A stretch of 6,294 bases of DNA from Chloroflexia bacterium (GCA_025928215.1 JAICJW010000269.1:1-6294), one strand, 5' to 3'. Counted from the stretch's first letter, positions 1 through 5,952 are shown. The notes: generated by a model from the sequence alone, not told the origin. A program made the numbers and translations.

Positions 1-333
1 TCGCTGCCAGAGGAGTGTGTATCGCTCTTCTTCCTCCGGGGGAATGATCGGCAGCGGCCCGCCGAGCGCCTCGCGCGCGGAATAGCCGAAAAGCGCCTCG
101 GCGGCCCGGTTCCAGCCCATCACGATGCCGGAAAGATCGGTCTGGACGACCGGGATCGCGACGGCATCGAAGGCGGGAATCGCCTCATGGCCCCATTGCG
201 CGTCGGCGGGTTGCCGGGGGCGGTCAACAGTGGAATGCGCGAGCGGCGCGGGCCGCTCGTGTGCGTCGTCGCGCCGCCCGGTGCCGCGGTCAGTAGCGGT
301 CGTCGAGACCGGTTCCTGCCATGTCGTATCCAT
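1..333 (-). CDS. PAS-domain signalling protein, N-terminal part (cut by window edge)
   Basis: The reverse strand reads open from an ATG at 333 to the window edge, 111 codons without a stop. Residues 1-48 are polar and rich in Arg, Pro and Asp, so probably disordered. From about residue 50 the sequence is a clear PAS core: a buried segment with VVQTD, then LSGIV, then WNRAAEALFGYS, AREALG and a Pro-rich PIIPPEEEE stretch, which is the standard order of the first half of a PAS fold. PAS domains sense redox, light or small ligands and feed histidine kinases, diguanylate cyclases or similar outputs; the output domain lies outside the window, so the protein class is unknown. The start is supported by GGAG five bases upstream of the ATG. 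No signal peptide or membrane segment is visible in this part, so this portion looks cytoplasmic. It is transcribed divergently from the hydrolase gene. Confidence 0.85.
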   Translation of the reverse strand, partial: MDTTWQEPVSTTATDRGTGRRDDAHERPAPLAHSTVDRPRQPADAQWGHEAIPAFDAVAIPVVQTDLSGIVMGWNRAAEALFGYSAREALGGPLPIIPPEEEERYTLLWQR

Positions 334-619
334 TATCACTCCCAGTTTCTCTCACGCAGACGGCGCAAAAGAGATGCTTGAAAAATCTCGCCGCGACCCG
401 CGATGAATATGGTTGATCAAATTACCCACAGCGTGAATGCCCGGAAGCCGTTGCCCATCGCGATGCCGAATCCAGACGGAGACATATCCCGCCATGCCCC
501 GCCGTCATCCGTCCCCTCTGCTCAGGTTAACGGGACCGCATCATTTTTTGTGACGATGAGATGAAGCTGCATTGCGGGCTACGATATGTCATGCCTGCAT
601 GCGCATTGCGGCGATTGGG
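334..619. other. Intergenic region between divergent genes
   Basis: This stretch separates the PAS gene from the promoter of the hydrolase gene. It is less GC-biased than its surroundings and has no reading frame that looks like protein in either direction; the open frame running from 561 gives a Cys/Arg-rich peptide unlike the downstream protein. An 8-base palindrome TTGATCAA lies at 413-420, and a T-rich run lies near 543-549. I see no tRNA or convincing terminator. The PAS gene promoter should be here on the minus strand, but I could not single one out. Confidence 0.5.
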
Positions 620-648
620 TTGTCGGCGATGCGTGAGATCGGTACAAT
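620..648 (+). promoter_or_regulatory. Sigma70-type promoter of the beta-lactamase-fold gene
   Basis: TTGTCG (620-625) and TACAAT (643-648) are separated by exactly 17 bases. They match the -35 and -10 consensus at 4/6 and 5/6 positions. Transcription would begin near 655, only a few bases before the GGAGG ribosome site at 662-666. If this promoter is used, the in-frame ATG codons at 561 and 591 and the GTG at 636 lie upstream of the transcript and cannot be the start. Confidence 0.55.
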
Positions 649-661
649 CAAGGCCGGACAC

Positions 662-677
662 GGAGGATAGCGAACTG
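662..677 (+). promoter_or_regulatory. GGAGG ribosome binding site followed by a CTG codon
   Basis: A perfect GGAGG (662-666) is followed after 8 bases by CTG at 675-677, in frame with the hydrolase. No ATG, GTG or TTG sits at a suitable distance, so this site decides the start in favour of a rare CTG. The resulting N-terminus (NRRTEQRRRYRR and on) is strongly basic and immediately precedes the membrane helix, as expected for a signal anchor. Confidence 0.5.
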
Positions 678-1694
678 AACAGGCGCACCGAGCAACGACG
701 ACGATATCGCAGGGGCGGCGGGCGCCCAGGCGCGCGGCGGACGCTGCTTCTCCTCATCCTGCTGGGGTTCGGTGTGTCATTGGTCGTCTGGCGCATCTCA
801 CCGTCTGCCCCGCTCCTCGGCCCCCCCACCGCCGGGCCGACCCTCCGTCCGCCAATGGCCACCGCGCCACGCGGCACTGATGCTCCGCACGATGCCGCCG
901 CATCGCCGCGCGGCACCGGCCTGGCGCAGCTACTCGGCCCGGCAGTGGATCAATTGATCGCGCAGTACCAGTCACGGGGGATCACCAGCGTCGGCCTCGT
1001 GATCGAGGATGGACAGGATGCTGACACGATCGAGCGCAACGCGGACGGCGATTTCGCGGCGGGAAGCCTCTACAAACTCTTTCTCCTCTGGCGTACGCAA
1101 GTCGAAATCCGGCAGAACAAGTTATTCGATGATACGCAGCTGATGCTGACCGCGCAGAATGACGACGCGGAGGAGGATGGCTACTCACTCGGCGCGTACG
1201 GCGATACGGTCAGCGTTGCCGACCTCAGGCGGCTGATGATCACGGCGAGCAATAACACCGCCGCCCTCGTACTCGGCCAGTATTTTGGCTGGGGGACGGT
1301 GGATCAGTTGCTGCGGGCGCACGGTTTCACGGCGACGGTCGTCTCCGGGCAGGCGCATACGACGCCGCGTGAAGTGACGCGCTTCTTCGATGGCCTCATC
1401 AACCGGACGCTCGACCCGCTCCTCACGCCGGATGATTACACACTGATGCTCGACCTCCTCAAAGATCAGGAAGTGAACACGAAACTCTCCACAGGGTTGC
1501 CGGACGGCACGGTCTTCGCCCACAAGACGGGGGATGTGCCGGGCGCGCACAACGACGCGGGCGTGATCTTCCTGCCCAACGGCCGGGCCGTCACGATCGC
1601 GGTCCTGACGGCGGGGGATTACGATGCGAGCGTCCAACTCCAGCACGATCTCGCCGCGCTGCTCTGGAGCGACCTCGGCATGTCATCTGGCTGA
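675..1694 (+). CDS. Membrane-anchored beta-lactamase-fold serine hydrolase (class A-like)
   Basis: Predicted 339 residues from the CTG at 675; the same frame is open from an ATG at 561, but that extension is Cys/Arg-rich and unlike real protein. A basic N-terminus and one hydrophobic helix (about residues 23-40, LLLLILLGF core) anchor the protein with the catalytic part outside. A Pro/Ala-rich linker reaches to about residue 82, then the penicillin-recognising fold follows. Visible motifs are SLYK (the SxxK nucleophile motif, Ser131 and Lys134), SNN (the SDN/SxN motif, 192-194) and KTG (284-286). An HTTP segment corresponds to the DTTTP that follows the omega loop in class A enzymes. The omega loop itself is about 14 residues shorter than in TEM-1 and has no ExxLN, so the deacylating Glu166 is absent. 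True penicillin hydrolysis is therefore doubtful; a D,D-peptidase-like or other serine hydrolase role on the cell wall is equally likely. The neighbours do not clarify its job. Confidence 0.8.
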   Translation: MNRRTEQRRRYRRGGGRPGARRTLLLLILLGFGVSLVVWRISPSAPLLGPPTAGPTLRPPMATAPRGTDAPHDAAASPRGTGLAQLLGPAVDQLIAQYQSRGITSVGLVIEDGQDADTIERNADGDFAAGSLYKLFLLWRTQVEIRQNKLFDDTQLMLTAQNDDAEEDGYSLGAYGDTVSVADLRRLMITASNNTAALVLGQYFGWGTVDQLLRAHGFTATVVSGQAHTTPREVTRFFDGLINRTLDPLLTPDDYTLMLDLLKDQEVNTKLSTGLPDGTVFAHKTGDVPGAHNDAGVIFLPNGRAVTIAVLTAGDYDASVQLQHDLAALLWSDLGMSSG

Positions 1695-1733
1695 ATCGCC
1701 TGCCTGTGGAGCCACCACGCTTCGCCAACCAAT

Positions 1734-1757
1734 CCCTGTTCATGCCAGGGCTTTCTC
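1734..1757 (+). terminator. Possible weak terminator hairpin between convergent genes
   Basis: CCCTG (1734-1738) and CAGGG (1746-1750) form a 5-bp stem around a 7-base loop, followed by CTTTCTC. It lies 40 bases after the hydrolase stop and just before the hicB stop on the other strand, where a terminator is expected. The stem is short and the T-tract is broken, so this is a weak call. On the minus strand the hairpin has no T-run after it. Confidence 0.3.
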
Positions 1758-2100
1758 ATGCCATCACCGCTTCCCGCGCCGCACGCTCAACCGCTTCCGC
1801 GAGCCACGCATTGAGGCTCTTGTGTTCGCTGGCAGCGGCAACAGCGGCTGCCCGGTGCGTTTCAGGCGAGATGCGCAGGATCAACTTGCCGGAAAACGGC
1901 TTCTCCGGCTCCTTGCCCCGTTCGGCGCACCAATCGAGATAATCGTCCACCGTGTCATGGAAGGCTTGCTCCGCTTCTGGCACGGTATCACCCTCGAAGG
2001 TGAGTACCGCGTCGAGATCGAGGACGCGACCGAAGAGGATGCCCGCCTGTGGATCAATCTCCACCATTCCGTTGTACCCCTTGTACGTGAAGATGTTCAT
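1756..2100 (-). CDS. hicB: HicB-family antitoxin
   Basis: 114 residues. The N-terminal half (about 1-66) is the HicB partial RNase H-like fold: YKGY opening, an acidic strand, then FGRVLDL, FEGDTVPEAEQAFHDTVDDYL and the CAERGKEPEKPFSGK hinge, which are typical HicB landmarks. The C-terminal half (about 71-109) reads as a ribbon-helix-helix DNA-binding domain: GKLILRIS strand, a helix from PETHRAAA, and the SLNAWLAEAVERA helix. The protein should neutralise HicA by direct binding and repress its own operon through the ribbon-helix-helix domain. The ATG at 2100 overlaps the hicA stop in an ATGA arrangement, implying translational coupling. A GGAG lies 7 bases upstream of the ATG, inside the hicA coding end, so hicB can also be initiated independently, which fits the need for excess antitoxin. 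Confidence 0.9.
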   Translation of the reverse strand: MNIFTYKGYNGMVEIDPQAGILFGRVLDLDAVLTFEGDTVPEAEQAFHDTVDDYLDWCAERGKEPEKPFSGKLILRISPETHRAAAVAAASEHKSLNAWLAEAVERAAREAVMA

Positions 2101-2351
2101 GGTTTCACTCCCGCTTTCTCAAGAAACTCGCGCGCGGCCCGAACGCGTCCCTGATTTGCCATTCGTTGCGGGTGTGGGGCGTGAAACGTGGATTCGTGCC
2201 CGTTCAGTTCCACACGCACGCGTGACCCGCGACCCTCGCTGACCGTCGCGCCGAGCGCCCGGAAGAGCGCGATGAGGTCGTCCCACGGAAGCGATGCCGG
2301 TATCGGCTTCCTGAAGGCCGCTGCGAGCGTCCGGCGCTGCCTCGGGTTCAT
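2097..2351 (-). CDS. hicA: HicA-family toxin (putative mRNA interferase)
   Basis: 84 residues, the normal size for HicA. HicA toxins are small double-stranded-RNA-binding-fold ribonucleases that cleave mRNA and halt translation. Recognisable here are the PWDDLIALFRALGA helix, the GRGSRVRVELNG strands, an FHAPHP segment, and the C-terminal RVRAAREFLEKAG helix, which equals the 'lr.iLkqaGl' end of canonical HicA. The usual GSH tripeptide, whose His is catalytic in well-studied HicA proteins, reads GSR (42-44) here; His52, His57 and His60 are nearby alternatives. Pairing with a clear HicB and the 4-base overlap make the assignment firm despite this change. The ATG at 2351 has no ribosome binding site; the promoter elements just upstream suggest a leaderless mRNA. 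Confidence 0.85.
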   Translation of the reverse strand: MNPRQRRTLAAAFRKPIPASLPWDDLIALFRALGATVSEGRGSRVRVELNGHESTFHAPHPQRMANQGRVRAAREFLEKAGVKP

Positions 2352-2357
2352 GTCGTC

Positions 2358-2385
2358 ATAGTATCTATAGTAGTATCATCATCAA
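2358..2385 (-). promoter_or_regulatory. Promoter of hicAB, positioned for a leaderless mRNA
   Basis: On the minus strand TTGATG (2385-2380) and TACTAT (2363-2358) are separated by 16 bases. The -10 ends only 6 bases before the A of the hicA ATG at 2351, so transcription would start at or next to the start codon. This agrees with the absence of a Shine-Dalgarno sequence there. The -35 overlaps the stop codon of the upstream gene. A second TACTAT copy at 2372-2367 is an alternative -10. Confidence 0.5.
2359..2377. repeat. Direct repeat TAGTATC over the hicAB promoter, candidate HicB operator
   Basis: TAGTATC occurs at 2359-2365 and again at 2371-2377, a 12-base period with TATAG between. The pair covers both possible -10 elements of hicA in an otherwise GC-rich region. 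Ribbon-helix-helix antitoxins often bind paired short repeats over their own promoter, so this is a plausible autoregulatory site. The function is inferred, and AT-rich promoter DNA can give such repeats by chance. Confidence 0.4.
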
Positions 2386-3578
2386 ACCGTTGGTAGTCCG
2401 AAATCGTCGCCTGCACGCGCATCTTCGGCAGGAGCCGGACGATCCGTGCGGCGGAGGGCATCGCGAATGGCGGCGATGGTGAGGGCGCGCAGGGCGTCCA
2501 TCTCCCGGCGGCGGGTCGCCTGGATCGCATCGAGCAGCGCGTCGCCGCGATCCGGCACATCAGGTGGCAAGGCGGCAAGGAGGGCAGTGCGGTACGCATC
2601 GGCGGCGGCTGAGCGGGCGATCCGCCCCGGCTTGCCGCGCACGCCATCGAGCGCGTCGCGCACTTGCGGGTCCGCAAGCGGCGGTTGCAGCGCCTCCTGC
2701 ACCCGCGCGCGGGCTTCGATCCGTGGCCGTGCCCGGTTCGCCGCCTGCACCGCCGCCTCCCACGCACTCCCCGCGCGCAGGACGCGGGCGCGGCCCCACG
2801 CGAGGGCGGCCTCATACTGCTGGGGCGCGGGCGGCTCGACGGGGATGCGCCCGACGATCAGCGGCGTTTCGCCCTCCCGCCACATGCCGAGGAGCAGGTG
2901 CGCCGCGAGCGTAATCAGGACAGCGACATCCACGGACGCATCTGCCTCGATCGCCTCGTCCGTCCCCTCGACGAGCGCGCGGGCAAAGGGGCCGGTGGCG
3001 ACGGCGCGGAGCAGATCAGCCCCCCGTAAGGAGACGGTCACGACATGTGATGGCTCCGGCAGGCGCGGGCGGGGCATCCCATTCGGACGCGCGCCATCGA
3101 GGACCAGATCGTTGAGGAGACGCTGTGGGGTAAGGATATAGCCATCCACCGCCGGTGTTTGTGGTGGAGCGAGCGCGACGATGATTCCCTGAGCGAGCGG
3201 CCCGCCCTCGGCGAGGATGCGCGCGGTCGTCGCGGCGGCGATCTGCGCGGCATCCACCGTATCGAGGCCGAGTTTCGCGTCCGCCCCGGCGATGCCGGTC
3301 GTACCATCCCGCTCGATGAGGAAGAGGAAATCGGGCTGCCGCAGACCGCGCGCGGAGCATTCGAGGGCAATCGTTGGGTCCGCCCCGAAAGAGCGCGCCG
3401 CGTGCAGGAACGCGCCGTCCGGCAGCGTCTTGCCGACGAGCGCCGGAACGCGCGGCAGCAAGTATTCCTCCCAGCCATAGCCAAGCGCGAGGCTGCCGCC
3501 GTACGCATTGGCGCGGTCACGCACCGCGCGGTCGAGTAGGGCGCGGGCGGCGGCGAGGGCGGTGCGGGAAACAGCCAA
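2382..3578 (-). CDS. Unrecognised protein with a possible PD-(D/E)XK nuclease signature
   Basis: 398 residues; I do not recognise the family. The start is a TTG at 3578: the only in-frame alternatives upstream are excluded by a TGA about 45 bases away, and GAAAGGA lies upstream at a slightly long spacing. The N-terminal third contains GYGWEEYLLPRVP (33-45), then QPDFLFLIERDG (81-92) and GIAGADAKLGLD (95-106). Pro82-Asp83 on a hydrophobic strand followed after 17 residues by Asp100-Ala101-Lys102 on the next strand resembles the PD-(D/E)XK restriction-endonuclease-like core, with Glu37/Glu38 as a possible upstream acidic ligand and Gln112 in the following helix. The C-terminal part (about 250-380) is Ala/Arg-rich and helical. 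One hydrophobic stretch (217-232) is more likely a buried helix than a membrane segment. It lies 30 bases upstream of hicA on the same strand. The nuclease idea is a motif-level inference only. Confidence 0.7.
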   Translation of the reverse strand: MAVSRTALAAARALLDRAVRDRANAYGGSLALGYGWEEYLLPRVPALVGKTLPDGAFLHAARSFGADPTIALECSARGLRQPDFLFLIERDGTTGIAGADAKLGLDTVDAAQIAAATTARILAEGGPLAQGIIVALAPPQTPAVDGYILTPQRLLNDLVLDGARPNGMPRPRLPEPSHVVTVSLRGADLLRAVATGPFARALVEGTDEAIEADASVDVAVLITLAAHLLLGMWREGETPLIVGRIPVEPPAPQQYEAALAWGRARVLRAGSAWEAAVQAANRARPRIEARARVQEALQPPLADPQVRDALDGVRGKPGRIARSAAADAYRTALLAALPPDVPDRGDALLDAIQATRRREMDALRALTIAAIRDALRRTDRPAPAEDARAGDDFGLPTV

Positions 3579-3622
3579 GCGGGGTGCGGTCCTTTCGCGG
3601 CGGGCGGATCTCCGTTGCGCTC

Positions 3623-3649
3623 ATCGTACCACGATGTCCACGCCGTCAA
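3623..3649 (-). promoter_or_regulatory. Candidate promoter of the PD-(D/E)XK-like gene
   Basis: On the minus strand TTGACG (3649-3644) and TACGAT (3628-3623) are 15 bases apart. The spacing is short, but the -10 is preceded by TGG, giving an extended TGnTAxxxT element that can compensate. Transcription would start near 3616, giving a leader of about 38 bases that holds the GAAAGGA ribosome site before the TTG. Confidence 0.35.
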
Positions 3650-3742
3650 AGCGCCTCGCACCCGTGCCTGTCTGGTAGAGTGTCTTTTACATCGTTCACT
3701 GCGGACTATCGCTGCCCGTATGGATTGACCGGAGAGCGTACA

Positions 3743-3766
3743 ATGACCGACAAGTTCCAGAATTGA
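3743..3766 (+). CDS. Seven-codon upstream ORF, in frame with the DoxX-like gene
   Basis: ATG at 3743 opens a 7-residue frame, MTDKFQN, ending in TGA at 3764-3766. It has the best ribosome site in the neighbourhood: GGAGAG at 3731-3736, 8 bases from GGAG to the ATG. The stop is 9 bases before the GTG used for the DoxX-like protein, and the two are in the same frame (33 bases apart). It could be a leader peptide that loads ribosomes for reinitiation on a gene with a poor site of its own, or the original start of that gene separated from it by a nonsense codon. Confidence 0.4.
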   Translation: MTDKFQN

Positions 3767-3775
3767 GCGACCTCC

Positions 3776-4213
3776 GTGGCTGATCCCACATCAGCGGTGG
3801 CGGGCGCGCGGATGAGCCGCCGCGTCCGATGCTCTCTGCTTGGCCTGTGCCTCCTCGTCGGCGGGTCCGGCGTGCTGCACTTCCTTGTGCCCGGCCCCTA
3901 CCGCCGCATCGTGCCTACGCCGCTGCGCGCACATGCCGCCGCGATCGTCGCCGCAAGCGGCGCTTGCGAACTCACCTGCGCGGCCCTTCTCGCCCTCCCG
4001 CGCACGCGGCGGTTCGGCGCGACCGCGACGGCCGCCCTGTTCGTCGCCGTTTTCCCCGCAAATCTCCAGATGGCCCTCGACAGCCTCCACGCCGATACGC
4101 CGCTCGCCGTGATTGCCTGGTTGCGTCTGCCTCTGCAAGCGCCGCTCATTCTCTGGGCGCTGCGCTTTCGCCGTTCTTCCCGTGGCGTGGGCCGCGAGCG
4201 GTATTCCCGTTAG
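3776..4213 (+). CDS. DoxX-like four-helix membrane protein
   Basis: 145 residues from the GTG at 3776; the ATG at 3812 (residue 13, MSRR) would give the more typical family length, and neither has a strong ribosome site. Four hydrophobic helices are visible at about 20-36, 53-72, 81-98 and 113-130. Family landmarks are GxxHFxxP (GVLHFLVPGPYRRIVP), SGACEL at the start of helix 2, LPRTRRFGA before helix 3, VFPANLQMAL at its end, and RLPLQAPLILWAL in helix 4. These match small DoxX/MauE-type inner-membrane proteins, many of unknown function, with some linked to quinone or thiol redox chemistry. The C-terminus is basic, suggesting a cytoplasmic tail. It precedes the gluconolactonase-like gene by 68 bases on the same strand and may be cotranscribed. 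CCCG-TTAG-CGGG overlaps the stop codon but is too small to call a terminator. Confidence 0.75.
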   Translation: MADPTSAVAGARMSRRVRCSLLGLCLLVGGSGVLHFLVPGPYRRIVPTPLRAHAAAIVAASGACELTCAALLALPRTRRFGATATAALFVAVFPANLQMALDSLHADTPLAVIAWLRLPLQAPLILWALRFRRSSRGVGRERYSR

Positions 4214-4269
4214 CGGGCTGATCGTGCATCATTGTTTCCGGCCTTGCGATGCCCCCGATTGACGCGGAT

Positions 4270-4284
4270 GGAGGAAGACCCGTG
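4270..4284 (+). promoter_or_regulatory. Ribosome binding site deciding a GTG start
   Basis: GGAGGA (4270-4275) lies 6 bases before GTG at 4282. The in-frame ATG at 4249 has no such site, so the lactonase-like protein most likely starts at the GTG, 11 codons downstream of the longest reading frame. Confidence 0.75.
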
Positions 4285-5364
4285 GCGCACGAACCCCTCA
4301 AGACCCAGGCCCCGGTAACCGGCACGCCGCCGAGCACGATCACGAACCCGCCGCGTCCGTGGGGGGCCGGCGTGCCACCGAGCAGCTACCCGGATCCGGA
4401 TATCGTCATCGTTGACCCGGAATTCGGGAAGTACATCGTTGGCAACACGCCGATCCAACGCCTCTGGACCGGATCACTGTGGGCGGAAGGCCCTGCGTGG
4501 TCCGGTCAGGGCCGCTATCTCGTCTGGAGCGATGTCGGCGACGATGTTCAATACCGCTGGTTGCAGGATGATGGCCGCGTGACCGTCTTCCGCAGGCCGT
4601 CACGCAACAGCAACGGCAATACATTCGACTTCCAGGGCCGCCAGATCACCTGCGAGCATTTCTCGCGCCGCGTCGTCCGCTGGGAGCACGACGGCTCGCT
4701 GACCGTCCTCGCGGACGCGTACGACGGCAAGCGGCTCAATTCGCCCAACGACCTCGTCCCGCATCCCGATGGCAGCATCTGGTTCACTGACCCGCCGTAC
4801 GGGAACTCGTTGTACGAGGGCCAGCCGGACGAAGGCGGGCCGCTCAACCCCCGCATCGGCGCGGCGGACGCGGGCGACCAGAAGCAGGAATTGCCGCCAT
4901 CGGTCTATCGCATTGATCCGAGCGGCGCGATTACGCTCATCACCGACGAACTCAGCCGCCCCAATGGCCTCTGCTTCTCGCCCGATTACACGCATCTCTA
5001 TATCTGCGACACCGGGCCGGGGCCGCGCGACATCAAAGTCTTCGATGTCACGGACGCGAACACGATCACGAAGGGCAGAGTCTTCACCGATATGCGTGTA
5101 GATGGGGTGCACTGCGGGCCGGATGGCCTGCGCGCCGACGTTCATGGCAACCTCTGGTGTGCCAGCGCGGCGGGGAGCGCCGGCCTCGGCTATCACGGCG
5201 TGCTCATCTTCACGCCGGGGGGTGAGCTGATCGGGCGTATCCGCCTGCCGGAAGCGTGCGCCAATCTCTGTTTCGGTGGCCCGAAGCGCAACCGCCTCTT
5301 CATGACCGCCAGCCAGTCGGTCTACGCGCTCTACGTCAATACGCAAGGGGCCACGCCCGGGTGA
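4282..5364 (+). CDS. SMP-30/gluconolactonase/LRE-family lactonase
   Basis: 360 residues from the GTG at 4282. The family consists of six-bladed beta-propellers that use one divalent metal to hydrolyse sugar lactones such as gluconolactone. Family motifs appear in order: WAEGPAW (Glu69, metal ligand), WSDVGDD, NSPNDLVPHPDGSIWFTDPPYG (Asn156, substrate-site Asn, then the FTDPPYG signature), SRPNGLCFSPD (Asn228, metal ligand), and CGPDGLRADVHGNLW (Asp281, metal ligand). All key residues are present, so the enzyme should be active; the natural substrate cannot be told from sequence. The first 55 or so residues are Pro/Thr-rich and precede the propeller; there is no signal peptide or membrane segment, so the enzyme is probably cytoplasmic. 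A longer loop around residues 179-204 (GQPDEGG to AGDQKQE) lies near the expected active-site mouth. No sugar kinase or dehydrogenase is adjacent to indicate a pathway. Confidence 0.88.
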   Translation: MAHEPLKTQAPVTGTPPSTITNPPRPWGAGVPPSSYPDPDIVIVDPEFGKYIVGNTPIQRLWTGSLWAEGPAWSGQGRYLVWSDVGDDVQYRWLQDDGRVTVFRRPSRNSNGNTFDFQGRQITCEHFSRRVVRWEHDGSLTVLADAYDGKRLNSPNDLVPHPDGSIWFTDPPYGNSLYEGQPDEGGPLNPRIGAADAGDQKQELPPSVYRIDPSGAITLITDELSRPNGLCFSPDYTHLYICDTGPGPRDIKVFDVTDANTITKGRVFTDMRVDGVHCGPDGLRADVHGNLWCASAAGSAGLGYHGVLIFTPGGELIGRIRLPEACANLCFGGPKRNRLFMTASQSVYALYVNTQGATPG

Positions 5365-5457
5365 CGGGGTTCCATATCGCCAACCCCGCGAACCCGCCGA
5401 GCGGCTGCTACTCCCACCCTCGCTGCCCCCATGCCGCAGAAATCTGTCGGACGGCGG

Positions 5458-5490
5458 CGCCGGTCCCGCAGCAGGCGGCGTTTTGTTATT
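5458..5490 (+). terminator. Possible intrinsic terminator after the lactonase gene
   Basis: CGCCG (5458-5462) can pair with CGGCG (5476-5480) around a 13-base loop, followed at once by TTTTGTTATT. It lies about 95 bases after the lactonase stop and ends at the stop codon of the convergent Fur-family gene. The 5-bp all-GC stem and T-rich tail fit a rho-independent terminator reading plus; the loop is larger than ideal. Confidence 0.45.
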
Positions 5491-5923
5491 GCTCGCTTGT
5501 GTTCTGGCACTCGGCACAGAGGCCGTAGAGGACGAGATGATCCGTCTGTACCCGGAATCCATATCGCCTGGCGATGAGCACGAACGAGCCATCCATCGCG
5601 TCCTGTCCAATTTCCTGCTCTTTCCCGCAGCCGCGGCAGATCAGATGGTGATGGGGTGTGGACTTGGGAATCTCATAGACGGTCTCGCCCGTCGGCGTCT
5701 CCGCTGATACGACAAGGCCAAGCGCCACAAACAGCTTCAACGTGCGGTAAACCGACGAGCGGTCAATCGAATCATCCATTTTTTGCAGGCGGATAGAGAC
5801 CTGCTTGAGCGTCGTGTGCCCTCCCCCTTCGCAGACCGCATCGAGGATCATCACCCGTTGCGGCGTCACCCGATGGCCCGCCCGATGCATGATCCCTTCG
5901 TAATCAATGTTCTCATGTGACAT
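5486..5923 (-). CDS. Fur-family metal-dependent repressor (Fur/Zur/PerR type)
   Basis: 145 residues from the ATG at 5923, which has AAGGGA 6 bases upstream; a TTG two codons earlier is less likely. The N-terminal winged helix reads HRVTPQRVMILDAV, a GHTT turn, and the recognition helix SIDRSSVYRTLKLFVALGLV. The dimerisation and metal half has VYEI, the HHH cluster (91-93), CRGCG (Cys96/Cys99) and CAEC (Cys136/Cys139). The two CxxC pairs form the structural zinc site of this family, and the His cluster with Glu84 and His129 are candidates for the regulatory metal site. Fur (iron), Zur (zinc) and PerR (peroxide) cannot be separated with certainty by motif alone. The divergent neighbour is a zinc-type efflux transporter, which favours zinc sensing. 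The shared intergenic palindrome suggests that it controls both itself and the transporter. Confidence 0.9.
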   Translation of the reverse strand: MSHENIDYEGIMHRAGHRVTPQRVMILDAVCEGGGHTTLKQVSIRLQKMDDSIDRSSVYRTLKLFVALGLVVSAETPTGETVYEIPKSTPHHHLICRGCGKEQEIGQDAMDGSFVLIARRYGFRVQTDHLVLYGLCAECQNTSEQ

Positions 5924-5952
5924 CGGCAATCCCTTGTCGCCAGTTTTTGCAA

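Noticed and set aside
413..420. TTGATCAA palindrome in the first intergenic region
   Set aside because: An isolated 8-base palindrome without a second copy or clear promoter context is expected by chance.
561..674. ATG-initiated N-terminal extension of the beta-lactamase-fold protein
   Set aside because: The 38 extra residues are rich in Cys and Arg, have no good ribosome site, and lie mostly upstream of the predicted transcription start.
1185..1646. Minus-strand open frame of 153 codons opposite the hydrolase
   Set aside because: It is antisense to the segment carrying SNN and KTG, with composition typical of a complement frame.
2348..2815. Minus-strand open frame overlapping the PD-(D/E)XK-like gene and the hicA start
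   Set aside because: It is Arg/Cys-rich, lies in a different frame inside a longer and more protein-like gene, and has no family features.
4206..4217. CCCG-TTAG-CGGG hairpin at the DoxX-like stop codon
   Set aside because: A 4-bp stem with no T-tract is too weak for a terminator and common by chance in this GC-rich DNA.
4600..5610. Long minus-strand open frame of 336 codons opposite the lactonase gene
   Set aside because: It is antisense to a protein with all family motifs, overlaps the end of the convergent Fur-family gene, and its translation is Arg-rich low-complexity sequence typical of a GC-rich shadow frame.
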